A stretch of 64,000 bases of DNA from Acidobacteriota bacterium (GTDB lineage Bacteria; Acidobacteriota; Vicinamibacteria; Vicinamibacterales; SCN-69-37), in the NCBI GenBank assembly GCA_016716905.1, contig JADJUS010000014.1, positions 62,001 to 126,000 of the forward strand, written 5' to 3'. Each line of letters begins with the position of its first letter. Positions within the stretch are counted from its first letter, which is position 1. A model generated the notes under the pieces. The model was not told the origin of the DNA and did no database searches. It saw only the letters and a program-made list of their open reading frames with translations. Position numbers and translations under genes: made by a program. Shown piece by piece: positions 53,751-64,000 of the stretch.

Positions 53751-55268
53751 ATGAGCGAGAAGTTGGGGGCGGCAGCGCAGGTTATGGCGGGACTCACCGA
53801 GGCCCTGACGTTTGACGACATCCTGCTGGTGCCGCGGCACTCGCAGGTGCTGCCGAGCAAGGTGGACGTCGCGTCGCGCCTGACCCGGCGAATCAAGCTG
53901 AACGTTCCCATCCTCTCGGCGGCCATGGACACCGTCACCGAGAGCCGCCTGGCCATTGCGATGGCGCAACACGGCGGCATCGGCATCATTCACAAGAACC
54001 TCAGCCCCGAGGAACAGGCGTCGGAAGTGGACCGCGTCAAGCGGTCCGAGAGCGGCATGATCGTGAATCCGATCACCCTCTCCCCCAACCATCAGATTTT
54101 CGAGGCGCTCGAACTGATGAAGCGCTACCGCATCAGCGGTGTGCCGATTACCGACGATGGGAGCAAGGAGGGGCGGCTGGTTGGCATCCTGACCAACCGC
54201 GACCTGCGATTCGCCACGAGTATGGACCGCCCCATCTCGGCGATCATGACCACCGAGAACCTCATCACGGTGCCGGTGGGCACGCACCTCGATACCGCGC
54301 GTGAGATGTTCCATCACCACAAGGTGGAGAAGCTCCTGGTGGTGGACGCTGACTACCGGCTCAAGGGGTTGATCACCGTCAAGGACATCCAGAAGCTCAT
54401 CAAATATCCGAACGCGTGCAAAGACGACCTCGGCCGCCTGCGCGTGGGAGCCGCCATCGGTGTTGGCAAGGACACGCCGGAGCGCGCCGCTGCCCTGGTG
54501 GCCGCGCACGTGGACGTGCTCGTCATCGATACGGCGCACGGCCACTCGCAGGGTGTGCTCGACATGGTGGAGAAGCTTCGCGGCGAGTACCCGAATGTGG
54601 ATCTGGTGGCCGGTAATGTGGCAACCGCCGGCGCCACAACCGCGCTCATCGACCGCGGGGTTGACGCCGTGAAGGTCGGCATCGGCGCGGGCTCCATTTG
54701 CACCACACGTGTCGTGGCCGGCATCGGTGTGCCGATGATCAGCGCCGTGGCCGCGTGTGCGCGCGCGGCCGGCGATCGCGATGTGCCGATCATCGCCGAC
54801 GGCGGTATCCGTTACTCGGGCGACCTGACCAAGGCCTTCGCCGTAGGCGCGAGCGCCGTCATGATTGGCAGCCTCTTTGCCGGCACCGACGAAAGCCCGG
54901 GCGAGGTCATTCTCTATCAGGGCCGGAGCTTCAAGGAGTACCGCGGGATGGGCTCGCTTGGCGCGATGCGCCGCGGCAGCCGCGACCGGTACTTCCAGGA
55001 CGAGTTCGACCTTGACGGCGCTGAAGGGGTGGAAAAACTGGTCCCCGAGGGGATTGAAGGCCGCGTGGCCCACAAGGGCAGCGTCTCGGCGATGATTCAC
55101 CAGCTCATCGGTGGCCTGCGCGCCGGCATGGGTTACACCGGGTGCCCCGACATTCCGACCCTTCAGCGCGACGCCGAACTCATTCGCGTGACGGCCGCCG
55201 GGATGCGCGAGGGTCACGTCCACGACGTGATCATCACCAAGGAAGCGCCGAACTACCGCGTCGAGTAA
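53751..55268 (+). CDS. guaB: IMP dehydrogenase
   Basis: GuaB oxidises IMP to XMP, the first committed step to GTP. The 505-residue protein begins its barrel with LTFDDILLVPRHSQVLPSKVD and has two CBS domains (about 95-215; RISGVPITDDGSKEGRLVGIL, VEKLLVVDADYRLKGLITVKD). The catalytic loop is VKVGIGAGSICTTRVVAGIG with the active-site Cys. The flap MGSLGAMRRGSRDRYFQD and C-terminal block PEGIEGRVAHKGSV are also present. ATG 53751 is preferred by a GGAG site five bases upstream; ATG 53733 is in frame. Confidence 0.97.
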   Translation: MSEKLGAAAQVMAGLTEALTFDDILLVPRHSQVLPSKVDVASRLTRRIKLNVPILSAAMDTVTESRLAIAMAQHGGIGIIHKNLSPEEQASEVDRVKRSESGMIVNPITLSPNHQIFEALELMKRYRISGVPITDDGSKEGRLVGILTNRDLRFATSMDRPISAIMTTENLITVPVGTHLDTAREMFHHHKVEKLLVVDADYRLKGLITVKDIQKLIKYPNACKDDLGRLRVGAAIGVGKDTPERAAALVAAHVDVLVIDTAHGHSQGVLDMVEKLRGEYPNVDLVAGNVATAGATTALIDRGVDAVKVGIGAGSICTTRVVAGIGVPMISAVAACARAAGDRDVPIIADGGIRYSGDLTKAFAVGASAVMIGSLFAGTDESPGEVILYQGRSFKEYRGMGSLGAMRRGSRDRYFQDEFDLDGAEGVEKLVPEGIEGRVAHKGSVSAMIHQLIGGLRAGMGYTGCPDIPTLQRDAELIRVTAAGMREGHVHDVIITKEAPNYRVE

Positions 55269-55274
55269 GGCGCG

Positions 55275-55682
55275 TCAGCGCCGGATGCGAATGCGGCGGT
55301 CGTCTCCGCCCTGATCGTCGATCGCCACCTGATGGGCCGTCATCGGCCGCTCCGCCCATCGGTCCGGCCACTCCACGGCGAGGATGCCGTCGAGGCCGGT
55401 TTCTTCAAGCCCCAAGTCCGTGACCTCCGCAGGCGTCAACCGATAAAGGTCGGCGTGGTACAACGGCAGCGACCCGCCGTACTGCTGAAGGATTGTGAAC
55501 GTCGGACTCGACACGTCGTTGGGGTCCGCACCGAGTCCTTCGGCCAGACCACGCACAAAGGCCGTCTTGCCTGCGCCCAGGGGCCCGTCGATCAACACGA
55601 CGTCTCCCACCCGCAACTCGGCCGCGATGTTCTTGCCCGCCTCGGTGGTCTCTTCCTCCGAGGTGGTGTGAATGGTCCTCAC
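55275..55682 (-). CDS. tsaE: tRNA threonylcarbamoyladenosine biosynthesis ATPase TsaE
   Basis: TsaE is the small ATPase that works with TsaB/TsaD to make t6A37 in ANN-decoding tRNAs. The 135-residue protein has Walker A GPLGAGKTAFVRGLAEGLG (33-51), switch-like VSSPTFTILQQY, and HADLYRL and LAVEWPDR blocks typical of the family. Its ATG overlaps the stop of the upstream nnrD/E gene by 4 bases, a common pairing in bacteria. It converges on guaB with 6 bases between stops. Confidence 0.94.
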   Translation of the reverse strand: MRTIHTTSEEETTEAGKNIAAELRVGDVVLIDGPLGAGKTAFVRGLAEGLGADPNDVSSPTFTILQQYGGSLPLYHADLYRLTPAEVTDLGLEETGLDGILAVEWPDRWAERPMTAHQVAIDDQGGDDRRIRIRR

Positions 55683-57262
55683 TCCTGCGCCTCCTCGGGC
55701 TTGCGGCGCCGTGTCGCCGTCAGTTCCAGCACGGCGTCGCCCAGGCGGTCTACGATGTCGCCGGCGATCATGGCGGTTTCGCCTTCATCGGCCGCCGCAA
55801 GGTCCCCCGCCAGGCCGTGGAGGTAGACGCCCAGCTGCGCCGCGTCCTCCGCATCGAGCAACTGGCCAAACCAGGCCGCCACGACCCCCGTCAGGACGTC
55901 CCCGGTGCCGCCAGAGGCCATTCCGGGATTCCCGGTCAGGTTGATGTAGGCCTTCCCTTCCGGCGTGGCTACGACCGTGCGGTGCCCCTTCAGGACGACA
56001 TGTACGCGGTGCGTGGTCGCGAAGGTTCGCGCGACTTCGACCCGGTCGGCCTGTACGGCTTCAACAGTGAGGCCGGTGAGGCGTGCCATTTCGCCGGGAT
56101 GCGGCGTGATGATGATGTCCGCGCCATCGCGCCCCACCAGTCGGTCGGACTCCCCGACAAACGCAAAGAGCGCGTCGGCATCGAGCACCATCGGCACGCC
56201 CGCGCGCTCCACCACCGCCTGCACCAGCGCCATCGTCGCCGGCGCCCGTCCCAGGCCAGGGCCGATGGCGATGACATCCGCGTCGGCCTCCAGAATCTGC
56301 TCCAGGGCCTCCCAGGCGATTTGGCCGTCGCCGGTCTCTGGCAGGCCTTCGGTCATGTATTCCACGCCGAGGCCAGCCAGGATGGGCTGACACGACATCG
56401 GCGTGGCGATGGTTACCAGACCGGCACCCGACCGCAGGGCTGCGCAGGCCGACAGGTAGGCGGCGCCCGTCTTCCCGCGTGACCCGGCCACGATCAGGAC
56501 GCGCCCATAGTCGCCTTTCTGCGACTCGGCCACGCGTGGTGTCACCAGTGCCCGCATGCGCTCCCTGGTGACGAGTTCAAGCCATGGGCCGTCGAGGCCC
56601 TGAATCACGCTGCGCGGAATGCCGATGTCGGCGATCACGAGGCTGCCGACCAGACGGTCGGCCGGCGGCATCACCAGCGGCAGCTTGGGTGCCCCAAGCG
56701 TCACAGTCAGCGTGGCGGCCACGGCCGGGCCCGTAACCTCGGCGGTATCCGCATCAAGGCCGGTCGGCAGGTCGATGGCGACTACTGGAGTTGCGGCCGC
56801 ATTGATATCGGCGATCACCGTCTCGACCAGACCGGTCGCGGGGCCGGAAAAACCTGTCCCGAAAATGGCGTCAACGATCAGATCGGCCGCGAGCACGTCG
56901 GAGCCATGCAACTCCCAGGCGGAGGCATCGGCAATCTCCACCACATCCAGCTCCAGGGCGCGCAGCACGCCGAGGTTGATGCGGGCGTCGCCCCGCACGT
57001 CGGCGGACACGCCGAGCAGATACACCGACACCGTGATGCTGCGCTCATACAACGTCCGCGCCACCACAAATCCGTCGCCGCCGTTGTTCCCCTTCCCGCA
57101 CACCACCGCGACGTGCAGGCCCGACAGATCCTCGAAGGCCGATTCCATCGACGCCACAACCTGACGTCCGGCGTTTTCCATCAGCACCAGCGAGGCGATG
57201 CCGATTTCCTGGGTAGTCTGCTGGTCGGCGTCGCGCATCTGCTGACGGGTGAGCACTCGCAT
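55679..57262 (-). CDS. nnrD: Bifunctional NAD(P)H-hydrate epimerase and ADP-dependent dehydratase
   Basis: A 527-residue repair enzyme for hydrated NAD(P)H. The N-terminal epimerase (YjeF_N/NnrE, about 1-215) has VVCGKGNNGGDGFVVAR and AIDLPTGLDADT. The C-terminal dehydratase (NnrD, about 225-510) has KGDYGRVLIVAGSRGKTGAA, the substrate block ITPHPGEMARLTG and the ATP/ADP-binding GNPGMASGGTGDVLTG. The fusion order is that of E. coli YjeF (Nnr). Divergent from the aminotransferase gene by 105 bases; overlaps tsaE. Confidence 0.95.
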   Translation of the reverse strand: MRVLTRQQMRDADQQTTQEIGIASLVLMENAGRQVVASMESAFEDLSGLHVAVVCGKGNNGGDGFVVARTLYERSITVSVYLLGVSADVRGDARINLGVLRALELDVVEIADASAWELHGSDVLAADLIVDAIFGTGFSGPATGLVETVIADINAAATPVVAIDLPTGLDADTAEVTGPAVAATLTVTLGAPKLPLVMPPADRLVGSLVIADIGIPRSVIQGLDGPWLELVTRERMRALVTPRVAESQKGDYGRVLIVAGSRGKTGAAYLSACAALRSGAGLVTIATPMSCQPILAGLGVEYMTEGLPETGDGQIAWEALEQILEADADVIAIGPGLGRAPATMALVQAVVERAGVPMVLDADALFAFVGESDRLVGRDGADIIITPHPGEMARLTGLTVEAVQADRVEVARTFATTHRVHVVLKGHRTVVATPEGKAYINLTGNPGMASGGTGDVLTGVVAAWFGQLLDAEDAAQLGVYLHGLAGDLAAADEGETAMIAGDIVDRLGDAVLELTATRRRKPEEAQE

Positions 57263-57367
57263 ACGAATAACCGGAGCGTATCGCGTGTGCTAGACTCGCG
57301 CAACCCGCCTTCGTTCGCCTTCGCGCTGATGCGCTTCGGCGGAACTTCGGCGAGGCAAGCTCGCGAT

Positions 57368-58246
57368 ATGTCTTCCCTTCAAGCGGCAGTGTTTGTCAAC
57401 GGCACCATCACACGGGCGCAGGACGCCGTGGTGCCGGTGTTCGATCACGGGTTCCTCTATGGCGAGGGCGTGTACGAAACGCTGCGCACCTATCGCGGCG
57501 AACCGTTCCTCTTCGGCCCGCACATGGATCGCCTGCGTCGCTCGGCCGGCCTGATGGCCCTCGACGTGCCGTACACCGACGACCAGATGGCCGCGTATAT
57601 TCGCGACACCACGCGCGGCTACACGGACCATTTCGGCGCAGTCGGCGATACGTACATCCGGATCCTCCTCACTCGCGGCGTCGGAGGCCTGACCTACAAC
57701 CCGGAGGCCTGCCCGGCGCCCACACTCGTCATCATCGTGAAGCCCTTCCCCGCTCCGCCGGAGCACACCTTCACACACGGCATTCGCGTATCGCTCGTCT
57801 CGATTCGACGCAATCACCCCGACGCGCTCAACCCCGCGATCAAGTCCAACAACCTGCTCAACAACGCGCTGGCCATGCAGGAAGCGTTGCGCCACGGCGC
57901 CGACGAAGCGCTGATGATGAATCAGGACGGGGCCATCGTTGAATGCTCCCAGTCCAACTTCTTCATCGTGACGCAGGGGCGCCTGAGGACGGCGCCGCTC
58001 GCCTCTGGACTCCTTCCGGGCGTCACGCGCGCGTGGGTCATCGACATCGCTCGCGACCTGGGAATTGAGACGAACGAATCAGACTTCACGCCTGCCGACG
58101 TCTTCGGTGCGGACGAAGCGTTCATCACGGGGACGACACGCGAGGTCACGCCGGTGGTGGCCGTCGATACCCACGTGATCGGCACCGGCGCGCCGGGGCC
58201 GCTGACGGCCAGCCTCCTGGCGGAATTCCGACGCCGCACGGGCTGA
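57368..58246 (+). CDS. Class IV PLP aminotransferase (branched-chain or D-amino acid type)
   Basis: A 292-residue fold-type IV PLP enzyme. Conserved blocks include VFDHGFLYGEGVYETLRTY near the N-terminus, the PLP-binding Lys in NPAIKSNNLLNNALA, the Glu in ALMMNQDGAIVECSQSNFFIV, and FITGTTREVTPV near the C-terminus. Candidates are branched-chain aminotransferase (IlvE), D-amino acid aminotransferase and aminodeoxychorismate lyase; ilvE-like is the first guess but not certain. ATG 57368 gives the normal start. A TAGACT -10-like sequence lies at 57290-57295. The repeat array begins immediately after its stop codon. Confidence 0.85.
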   Translation: MSSLQAAVFVNGTITRAQDAVVPVFDHGFLYGEGVYETLRTYRGEPFLFGPHMDRLRRSAGLMALDVPYTDDQMAAYIRDTTRGYTDHFGAVGDTYIRILLTRGVGGLTYNPEACPAPTLVIIVKPFPAPPEHTFTHGIRVSLVSIRRNHPDALNPAIKSNNLLNNALAMQEALRHGADEALMMNQDGAIVECSQSNFFIVTQGRLRTAPLASGLLPGVTRAWVIDIARDLGIETNESDFTPADVFGADEAFITGTTREVTPVVAVDTHVIGTGAPGPLTASLLAEFRRRTG

Positions 58247-58495
58247 CGACGGATCACAGGGAGATGCGGAGGCCGCAGAGCCTTTGCGTCACGACGGATT
58301 ACACGGAGGCACGGAGACCTCAGAGAGTTTTCGTCACGACGGACCTACACGGAGGCACGGAGACCTCAGAGATGTTTCGTCACGACGGATCTGCACGGAG
58401 GCACGGAGACCTCAGAGAGTGTTCGTCACGACGGATCCACACGGAGACGCCGAGGCACGGAGGCTTTGCGCCGCCACAGATTTCGACGGACCTCA
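58247..58495. repeat. Left array: three to five copies of a 45-46 bp repeat
   Basis: Three good units start at 58287, 58332 and 58378 (45, 46 and 46 bp), each CGTCACGACGGAT, then CACGGAGGCACGGAGACC and TCAGAGA. A degenerate unit precedes them (58247-58286) and a diverged one follows (58424 to about 58495). The array begins directly after the aminotransferase stop. Units are in direct tandem, with no unique spacers. The core is the reverse complement of the right array at 59053-59435. The frame remains open through the units, but codons there are repeat-derived. Confidence 0.9.
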
Positions 58496-58658
58496 CGGGG
58501 ACGCTCGAGATGGGTCGTGGGCGTCCCATCCCTGGGCTGCCGGGTATTTTGGGCCCGCCGAAACTCTCATGAGGGAGGCGGACCAAAGAGGGCCCGCGGC
58601 ACCATGCTCGGCAGAGCCTTCTGCGATGCTTGGCGAGGTTCTTGCTGGATCCGGTGGC
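58496..58658. other. Unique sequence between left array and the GxxExxY gene
   Basis: About 160 bases that are not part of the repeat. No coding sequence with a credible start and no strong promoter are seen. The presumed 5' region of the GxxExxY gene lies here. The ATG at 58659 has no good Shine-Dalgarno. Confidence 0.4.
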
Positions 58659-59054
58659 ATGAGCGACCTGCATGATCCACTGACCGAACAAATTATCGGG
58701 TGCGCAATTGAAGTCCACCGGCGAACAGGTCCGGGCCTTCTCGAGTCGGTCTATGACGTTTGCCTTGCGTGCGAACTGGAGGCGGCGGGTTTGGACTTCC
58801 GTCGCGAGGTTGCTGTACCCATCGAGTACAAGACCCTCTCCGTCAAAACAGCGTTCCGGGTGGACTTCGTGGTCGAAGAACGGGTCCTGGTTGAACTCAA
58901 GGCTATCGAAACGCTGCAACCCGTTCACAAGGCACAGTTGCTGACCTACTTGAAGCTGACAGGCCTGCCAACGGGGCTCCTCATCAATTTCAACGTCCCG
59001 GTGCTGATAGAGGGCGTCCGGCGCATGCTGTGGAGACCCGCCGGCTCCGGATGA
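58659..59054 (+). CDS. GxxExxY family protein (PD-(D/E)XK nuclease-like)
   Basis: A 131-residue protein of the GxxExxY family, whose function is unknown and which is placed with PD-(D/E)XK-type nuclease folds. The naming motif is Gly26-Leu-Leu-Glu29-Ser-Val-Tyr32. It is preceded by LTEQIIGCAIEVHRRTGPG, and the putative catalytic core is Asp69 (FRVDFVV), then Glu79-Leu-Lys81 (VLVELKAIE), a D-x9-ExK arrangement. The tail LLTYLKLTGLPTGLLINFNV is also family-typical. ATG 58659 gives normal length; a 125-codon upstream open frame runs through the repeats. It lies between two inverted repeat arrays, and its TGA stop overlaps the first right-array unit. Confidence 0.88.
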   Translation: MSDLHDPLTEQIIGCAIEVHRRTGPGLLESVYDVCLACELEAAGLDFRREVAVPIEYKTLSVKTAFRVDFVVEERVLVELKAIETLQPVHKAQLLTYLKLTGLPTGLLINFNVPVLIEGVRRMLWRPAGSG

Positions 59055-59435
59055 TCCGCCGTGAAGGTAGCCTCCGTGGCCTCTGGTGCCCCGTGTAGAT
59101 CCGTCGTGAAGGAAAAGCCTCAGCGGCCTCCGCGCCTCCGTGTAGATCCGTCGTGAAGGAAAAGCCTCCGTGGCCTCCGTGCCTCCGTGTAGATCCGTCG
59201 TGAAGGAAAAGCCTCCGTGGCCTCCGCGCCTCCGTGTAGATCCGTCGTGAAGGAAAAGCCTCAGCGGCCTCCGCGCCTCCGTGTAGATCCGTCGTGAAGG
59301 AAAAGCCTCAGTGGCCTCCGTGCCTCCGTGTAGATCCGTCGTGAAGGCAAAGCCTGGCCCGGTCCGTGCAGATCCGTCGTGAAGGAAAAGCCTCGGTGGC
59401 CTCCGTGCCTCCGTGTAGATCCGTCGTGACGAGGT
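59053..59435. repeat. Right array: eight to nine copies of a 47-bp tandem repeat, opposite orientation
   Basis: Units beginning GATCCGTCGTGAAGG start at 59098, 59145, 59192, 59239, 59286 and 59333 at exact 47-bp intervals. They continue at 59371 (a shortened 38-bp unit) and 59418 (truncated); a diverged unit starts at 59053. Each unit includes AAGCCTC, GTGGCCTCCG and GCCTCCGTGTA. Sequence identity between units is very high. The array starts in the GxxExxY stop codon and ends one base before the gcvP stop. Its reverse complement matches the left array (CACGACGGATC...ACACGGAGGCACGGAG), so the two arrays form long inverted repeats around the gene. Confidence 0.95.
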
Positions 59436-62285
<2,850 letters not shown>

Positions 62286-62303
62286 GGGCGTGACCTCGAC
62301 GAT

Positions 62304-62675
62304 TTACGCGATGAACGCGTCGTAGCGGGTGGAGTTCATGAGGCCGTCCAACTCGCCGGCGTCGGACATCTTCACTCGAATCATCCACGTCTCGTGCGGC
62401 TGGCCATTCACGTAGTCCGGATGCGCGGCCAGCGCGTCATTGACGGCGACGACGGTGCCTGACACCGGCGAAAACAGCTCCGAGACCGCCTTCACCGATT
62501 CAATGGTGCCGAAGACCTCGCCCTTGGTCAGGGCGCGGCCCACCTCGGGAAGCTCCACGAACACAACATCGCCGAGTTGTTTCTGGGCAAAATCCGTGAT
62601 GCCCACCGCGGCATCGTCGCCGTCAACGCGGACCCATTCATGTTCGACGGTGTACTTCAGATCGGTCGGATACAT
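62304..62675 (-). CDS. gcvH: Glycine cleavage system H protein
   Basis: GcvH is the lipoyl carrier of the glycine cleavage system. The 123-residue protein has the canonical start YPTDLKYTVEHEWVRVDGDDA, the lipoylation site Lys62 in TIESVKAVSELFSPVSG, and GLMNSTRYDAFIA at the C-terminus. The ATG at 62675 lies 10 bases after the gcvT stop and is well matched to the family start. Upstream in-frame extension into gcvT is rejected. No lipoate attachment or synthesis gene is in the window. Confidence 0.97.
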   Translation of the reverse strand: MYPTDLKYTVEHEWVRVDGDDAAVGITDFAQKQLGDVVFVELPEVGRALTKGEVFGTIESVKAVSELFSPVSGTVVAVNDALAAHPDYVNGQPHETWMIRVKMSDAGELDGLMNSTRYDAFIA

Positions 62676-62685
62676 ACGAAGACTC

Positions 62686-63813
62686 CTACGCGGGTTTTGA
62701 GCGCTTATAAAACGGTTCAGGGACAACCTCGGCGTGCACTCGCCGGCCCCGGATATCAATTGTAAGCGACGTGCCAGGCGCCGAGAGCGCCAGCGGCACC
62801 ATCGCCAGTCCAATGGACTTCTTGAGATACGGCGTCTGAGTGCCGCTCGTGACCACACCCACCGGGGTCTCGCCATCCATCACGACATGGCCGTGACGCG
62901 CGATGGCGCGGTCGCGCATCTCGAAACCGACAAGCCGCCGCTCCAGGCTCCCCGCCTTCTGGGCACGCAGACGCTCGGCGCCAAGGAACGCATCCTTCTT
63001 CCAGCCGACGATCCAACTCAAACCGGCCTCGACCACAGACGTGCCCTCGTCCATGTCACTGCCGCACAACCGCATCGAGGCCTCAAGCCGCAGCGTATCC
63101 CGGGCACCCAGACCACACGGCTTGATCCCATGCGCGGCCCCGGCCTCAAGCAATGCGTTCCACACCCGCTCGGCCTGGGCAGGCGGCGCAAACACCTCGA
63201 ACCCATCCTCGCCGGTGTACCCGGTACGCGACACAGTGACGCGGACCCCAGCCACCTCGCCGTGGTCGAACCAGTAGTACTTGATGGCGCTCAAATCGAT
63301 ATCCGTCAGGGTCTGCAGTACACGCTCGGCCAGGGGCCCCTGAATCGCAATCAGCGCGTAACGCGAACTCGCATTGACCACCGAGACGTCGCCGCCATGC
63401 TCGGCCACCTTCGCAACAATCCACTGGTGGTCCTTCATGATGTTGCCGGCGTTCACCACCAACATGAAGTGCTGCTCGCCCATCCTGTAGACCAGGATGT
63501 CGTCCACAAACGTCCCCTCAGCGGTCGTCAAGGCGGAGTACTGAATCTGGCCAATGGCCAACCGGCTCGCATCGTTGGACGAAATCCACTGGACGGCCGC
63601 CAGCGCATCAGGCCCGGCCAGCTCAATCTGGCCCATGTGACAGACGTCAAACAATCCGACGGCCGTGCGCACCGTCATGTGCTCGTCTGTAATGCCTGAA
63701 TATTCGACTGGCATATCCCACCCACCGAACTCGACCATGCGAGCTCCATGGGCGCGATGCCGGGCGTTGAGCGGTGTCTTTTTGAGGGTTGCTGCTGGTG
63801 GGGTTGTCGTCAT
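62686..63813 (-). CDS. gcvT: Glycine cleavage system aminomethyltransferase, T protein
   Basis: GcvT transfers the methylene group from GcvH to tetrahydrofolate and releases ammonia. The 375-residue protein has TPLNARHRAHGARMVEFGGWDMPVEY, the folate-binding FDVCHMGQI, SRTGYTGEDGFEVF, LGARDTLRLEASMRLCGSDM with the catalytic Asp region, and GVVTSGTQTPYLKKSIGLAMV. Length is typical. It heads the gcvT-gcvH-gcvP operon. Its promoter lies so close that there is no room for a glycine riboswitch in the leader. Confidence 0.96.
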   Translation of the reverse strand: MTTTPPAATLKKTPLNARHRAHGARMVEFGGWDMPVEYSGITDEHMTVRTAVGLFDVCHMGQIELAGPDALAAVQWISSNDASRLAIGQIQYSALTTAEGTFVDDILVYRMGEQHFMLVVNAGNIMKDHQWIVAKVAEHGGDVSVVNASSRYALIAIQGPLAERVLQTLTDIDLSAIKYYWFDHGEVAGVRVTVSRTGYTGEDGFEVFAPPAQAERVWNALLEAGAAHGIKPCGLGARDTLRLEASMRLCGSDMDEGTSVVEAGLSWIVGWKKDAFLGAERLRAQKAGSLERRLVGFEMRDRAIARHGHVVMDGETPVGVVTSGTQTPYLKKSIGLAMVPLALSAPGTSLTIDIRGRRVHAEVVPEPFYKRSKPA

Positions 63814-63828
63814 GGTGGCGTCTCTACA

Positions 63829-63857
63829 AACGTACTATCGCCTCCCCCCATCGTCAA
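63829..63857 (-). promoter_or_regulatory. Putative gcv operon promoter
   Basis: Minus-strand TTGACG (63852-63857), 17 bases, TACGTT (63829-63834). The gcvT ATG lies 15 bases beyond, so the leader would be about 8-10 bases. Confidence 0.45.
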
Positions 63858-63872
63858 CCACAGTAAACCGAT

Positions 63873-63902
63873 TCCGGGGCGGGCGCGCGGGCCCGCCCCG
63901 GA
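63873..63902. terminator. GC-rich 12-bp hairpin between the right-edge gene and gcvT
   Basis: TCCGGGGCGGGC (63873-63884) pairs perfectly with the complementary arm (63891-63902), leaving a 6-base loop. It lies 15 bases past the stop of the partial right-edge gene and could end its transcription. There is no T-tract, so this is a structural inference. Confidence 0.45.
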
Positions 63903-63916
63903 GCGCTGCGCGTGCA

Positions 63917-64000
63917 TTAGCGGTCGCGTTTGGGCGCCGGCCACGCCAGACGCAGGAGCCCGAACATCAGTGCGACAAGGAGCAACAGGACCAGGGGACC
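63917..64000 (-). CDS. C-terminal end of a membrane protein (partial)
   Basis: Reading the minus strand from the window edge gives 27 residues and a TAA: a hydrophobic run (PLVLLLLVALMFGLLRLAW) followed by a basic tail (PAPKRDR). This looks like the last transmembrane helix and cytosolic tail of a membrane protein. The rest lies outside the window, so no identity can be given. Confidence 0.4.
   Translation of the reverse strand, partial: GPLVLLLLVALMFGLLRLAWPAPKRDR

Noticed and set aside
58284..58658. Extension of the GxxExxY protein through the left array.
   Set aside because: The extra codons translate repeat units and show no family similarity; ATG 58659 gives the normal length.
59053..59435. 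The 47-bp array as a CRISPR.
   Set aside because: Units follow each other with no unique spacers, and there are no cas genes.
63814..63851. Glycine riboswitch ahead of gcvT.
   Set aside because: The predicted leader is only about 10 bases, and the whole gap to the next gene is about 100 bases taken up by promoter and hairpin.

Overview
The window is a GC-rich (roughly 65%), gene-dense bacterial chromosome segment. Most genes abut or overlap by 1-4 bases (ATGA, GTGA or TGATG junctions) and few have strong Shine-Dalgarno sites. The gene set suggests an Acidobacteriota-like organism: a mixed GspE/GspF-PilMNO-secretin machine, large Big/PKD-domain lipoproteins, a bacterial-microcompartment (BMC) shell gene, a SEC-C SecA and a single-chain glycine decarboxylase. 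This placement is an inference from gene content only. I saw no tRNA, rRNA, CRISPR array, prophage or classical insertion sequence.

Layout. 1-5.5 kb: metK (cut by the window edge), a XerD-type recombinase, and a cytosolic peptidoglycan-recycling group (murQ, nagB, a BadF-type amino-sugar kinase, a serine hydrolase). 5.5-10 kb: a pseudopilin with a Gly/Arg/Pro-rich tail, a Big/PKD lipoprotein and a multi-pass GT-C-like membrane protein. 9.9-33 kb: a surface-polysaccharide locus. Its minus-strand half makes a CDP-linked deoxysugar (rfbF, rfbG, rfbH, an SDR reductase) and ends in a sulfotransferase. Its plus-strand half holds GT1 and GT2 glycosyltransferases, a Gfo/Idh oxidoreductase, a flavoprotein, a polysaccharide deacetylase, a methyltransferase, a radical SAM/SPASM enzyme and a second SDR. 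An outer-membrane barrel gene and a Big2 lipoprotein interrupt it.

33-43.6 kb: a long minus-strand operon for a type II secretion/type IV pilus-like machine, running lipoprotein, lytic transglycosylase, gspF, gspE, pilM, pilN, pilO, pilP-like, a secretin fused to a C-terminal cohesin-like domain, and two pseudopilins. A perfect 26-bp inverted repeat separates it from the polysaccharide locus. 43.7-45.7 kb: a minimal BMC pair (one shell protein, one CoA-acylating aldehyde dehydrogenase with a long C-terminal extension). 45.8-58.2 kb: envelope and housekeeping genes (MltD-like transglycosylase, ComM-type ATPase, DUF411 protein, M23 peptidase, secA, guaB, tsaE, nnrD/E, a class IV aminotransferase).

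58.2-59.4 kb: the most unusual part. A small GxxExxY-family (PD-(D/E)XK-like) gene lies between two arrays of a 45-47 bp repeat that point in opposite directions. 59.4-63.8 kb: the glycine cleavage operon gcvT-gcvH-gcvP on the minus strand. The 3' end of another membrane-protein gene lies at the right edge.

Several promoter-like sites sit so close to the start codon (xerD, mltD, the lipoprotein at 42.7 kb, the serine hydrolase, gcvT) that leaderless or near-leaderless transcripts look common here.
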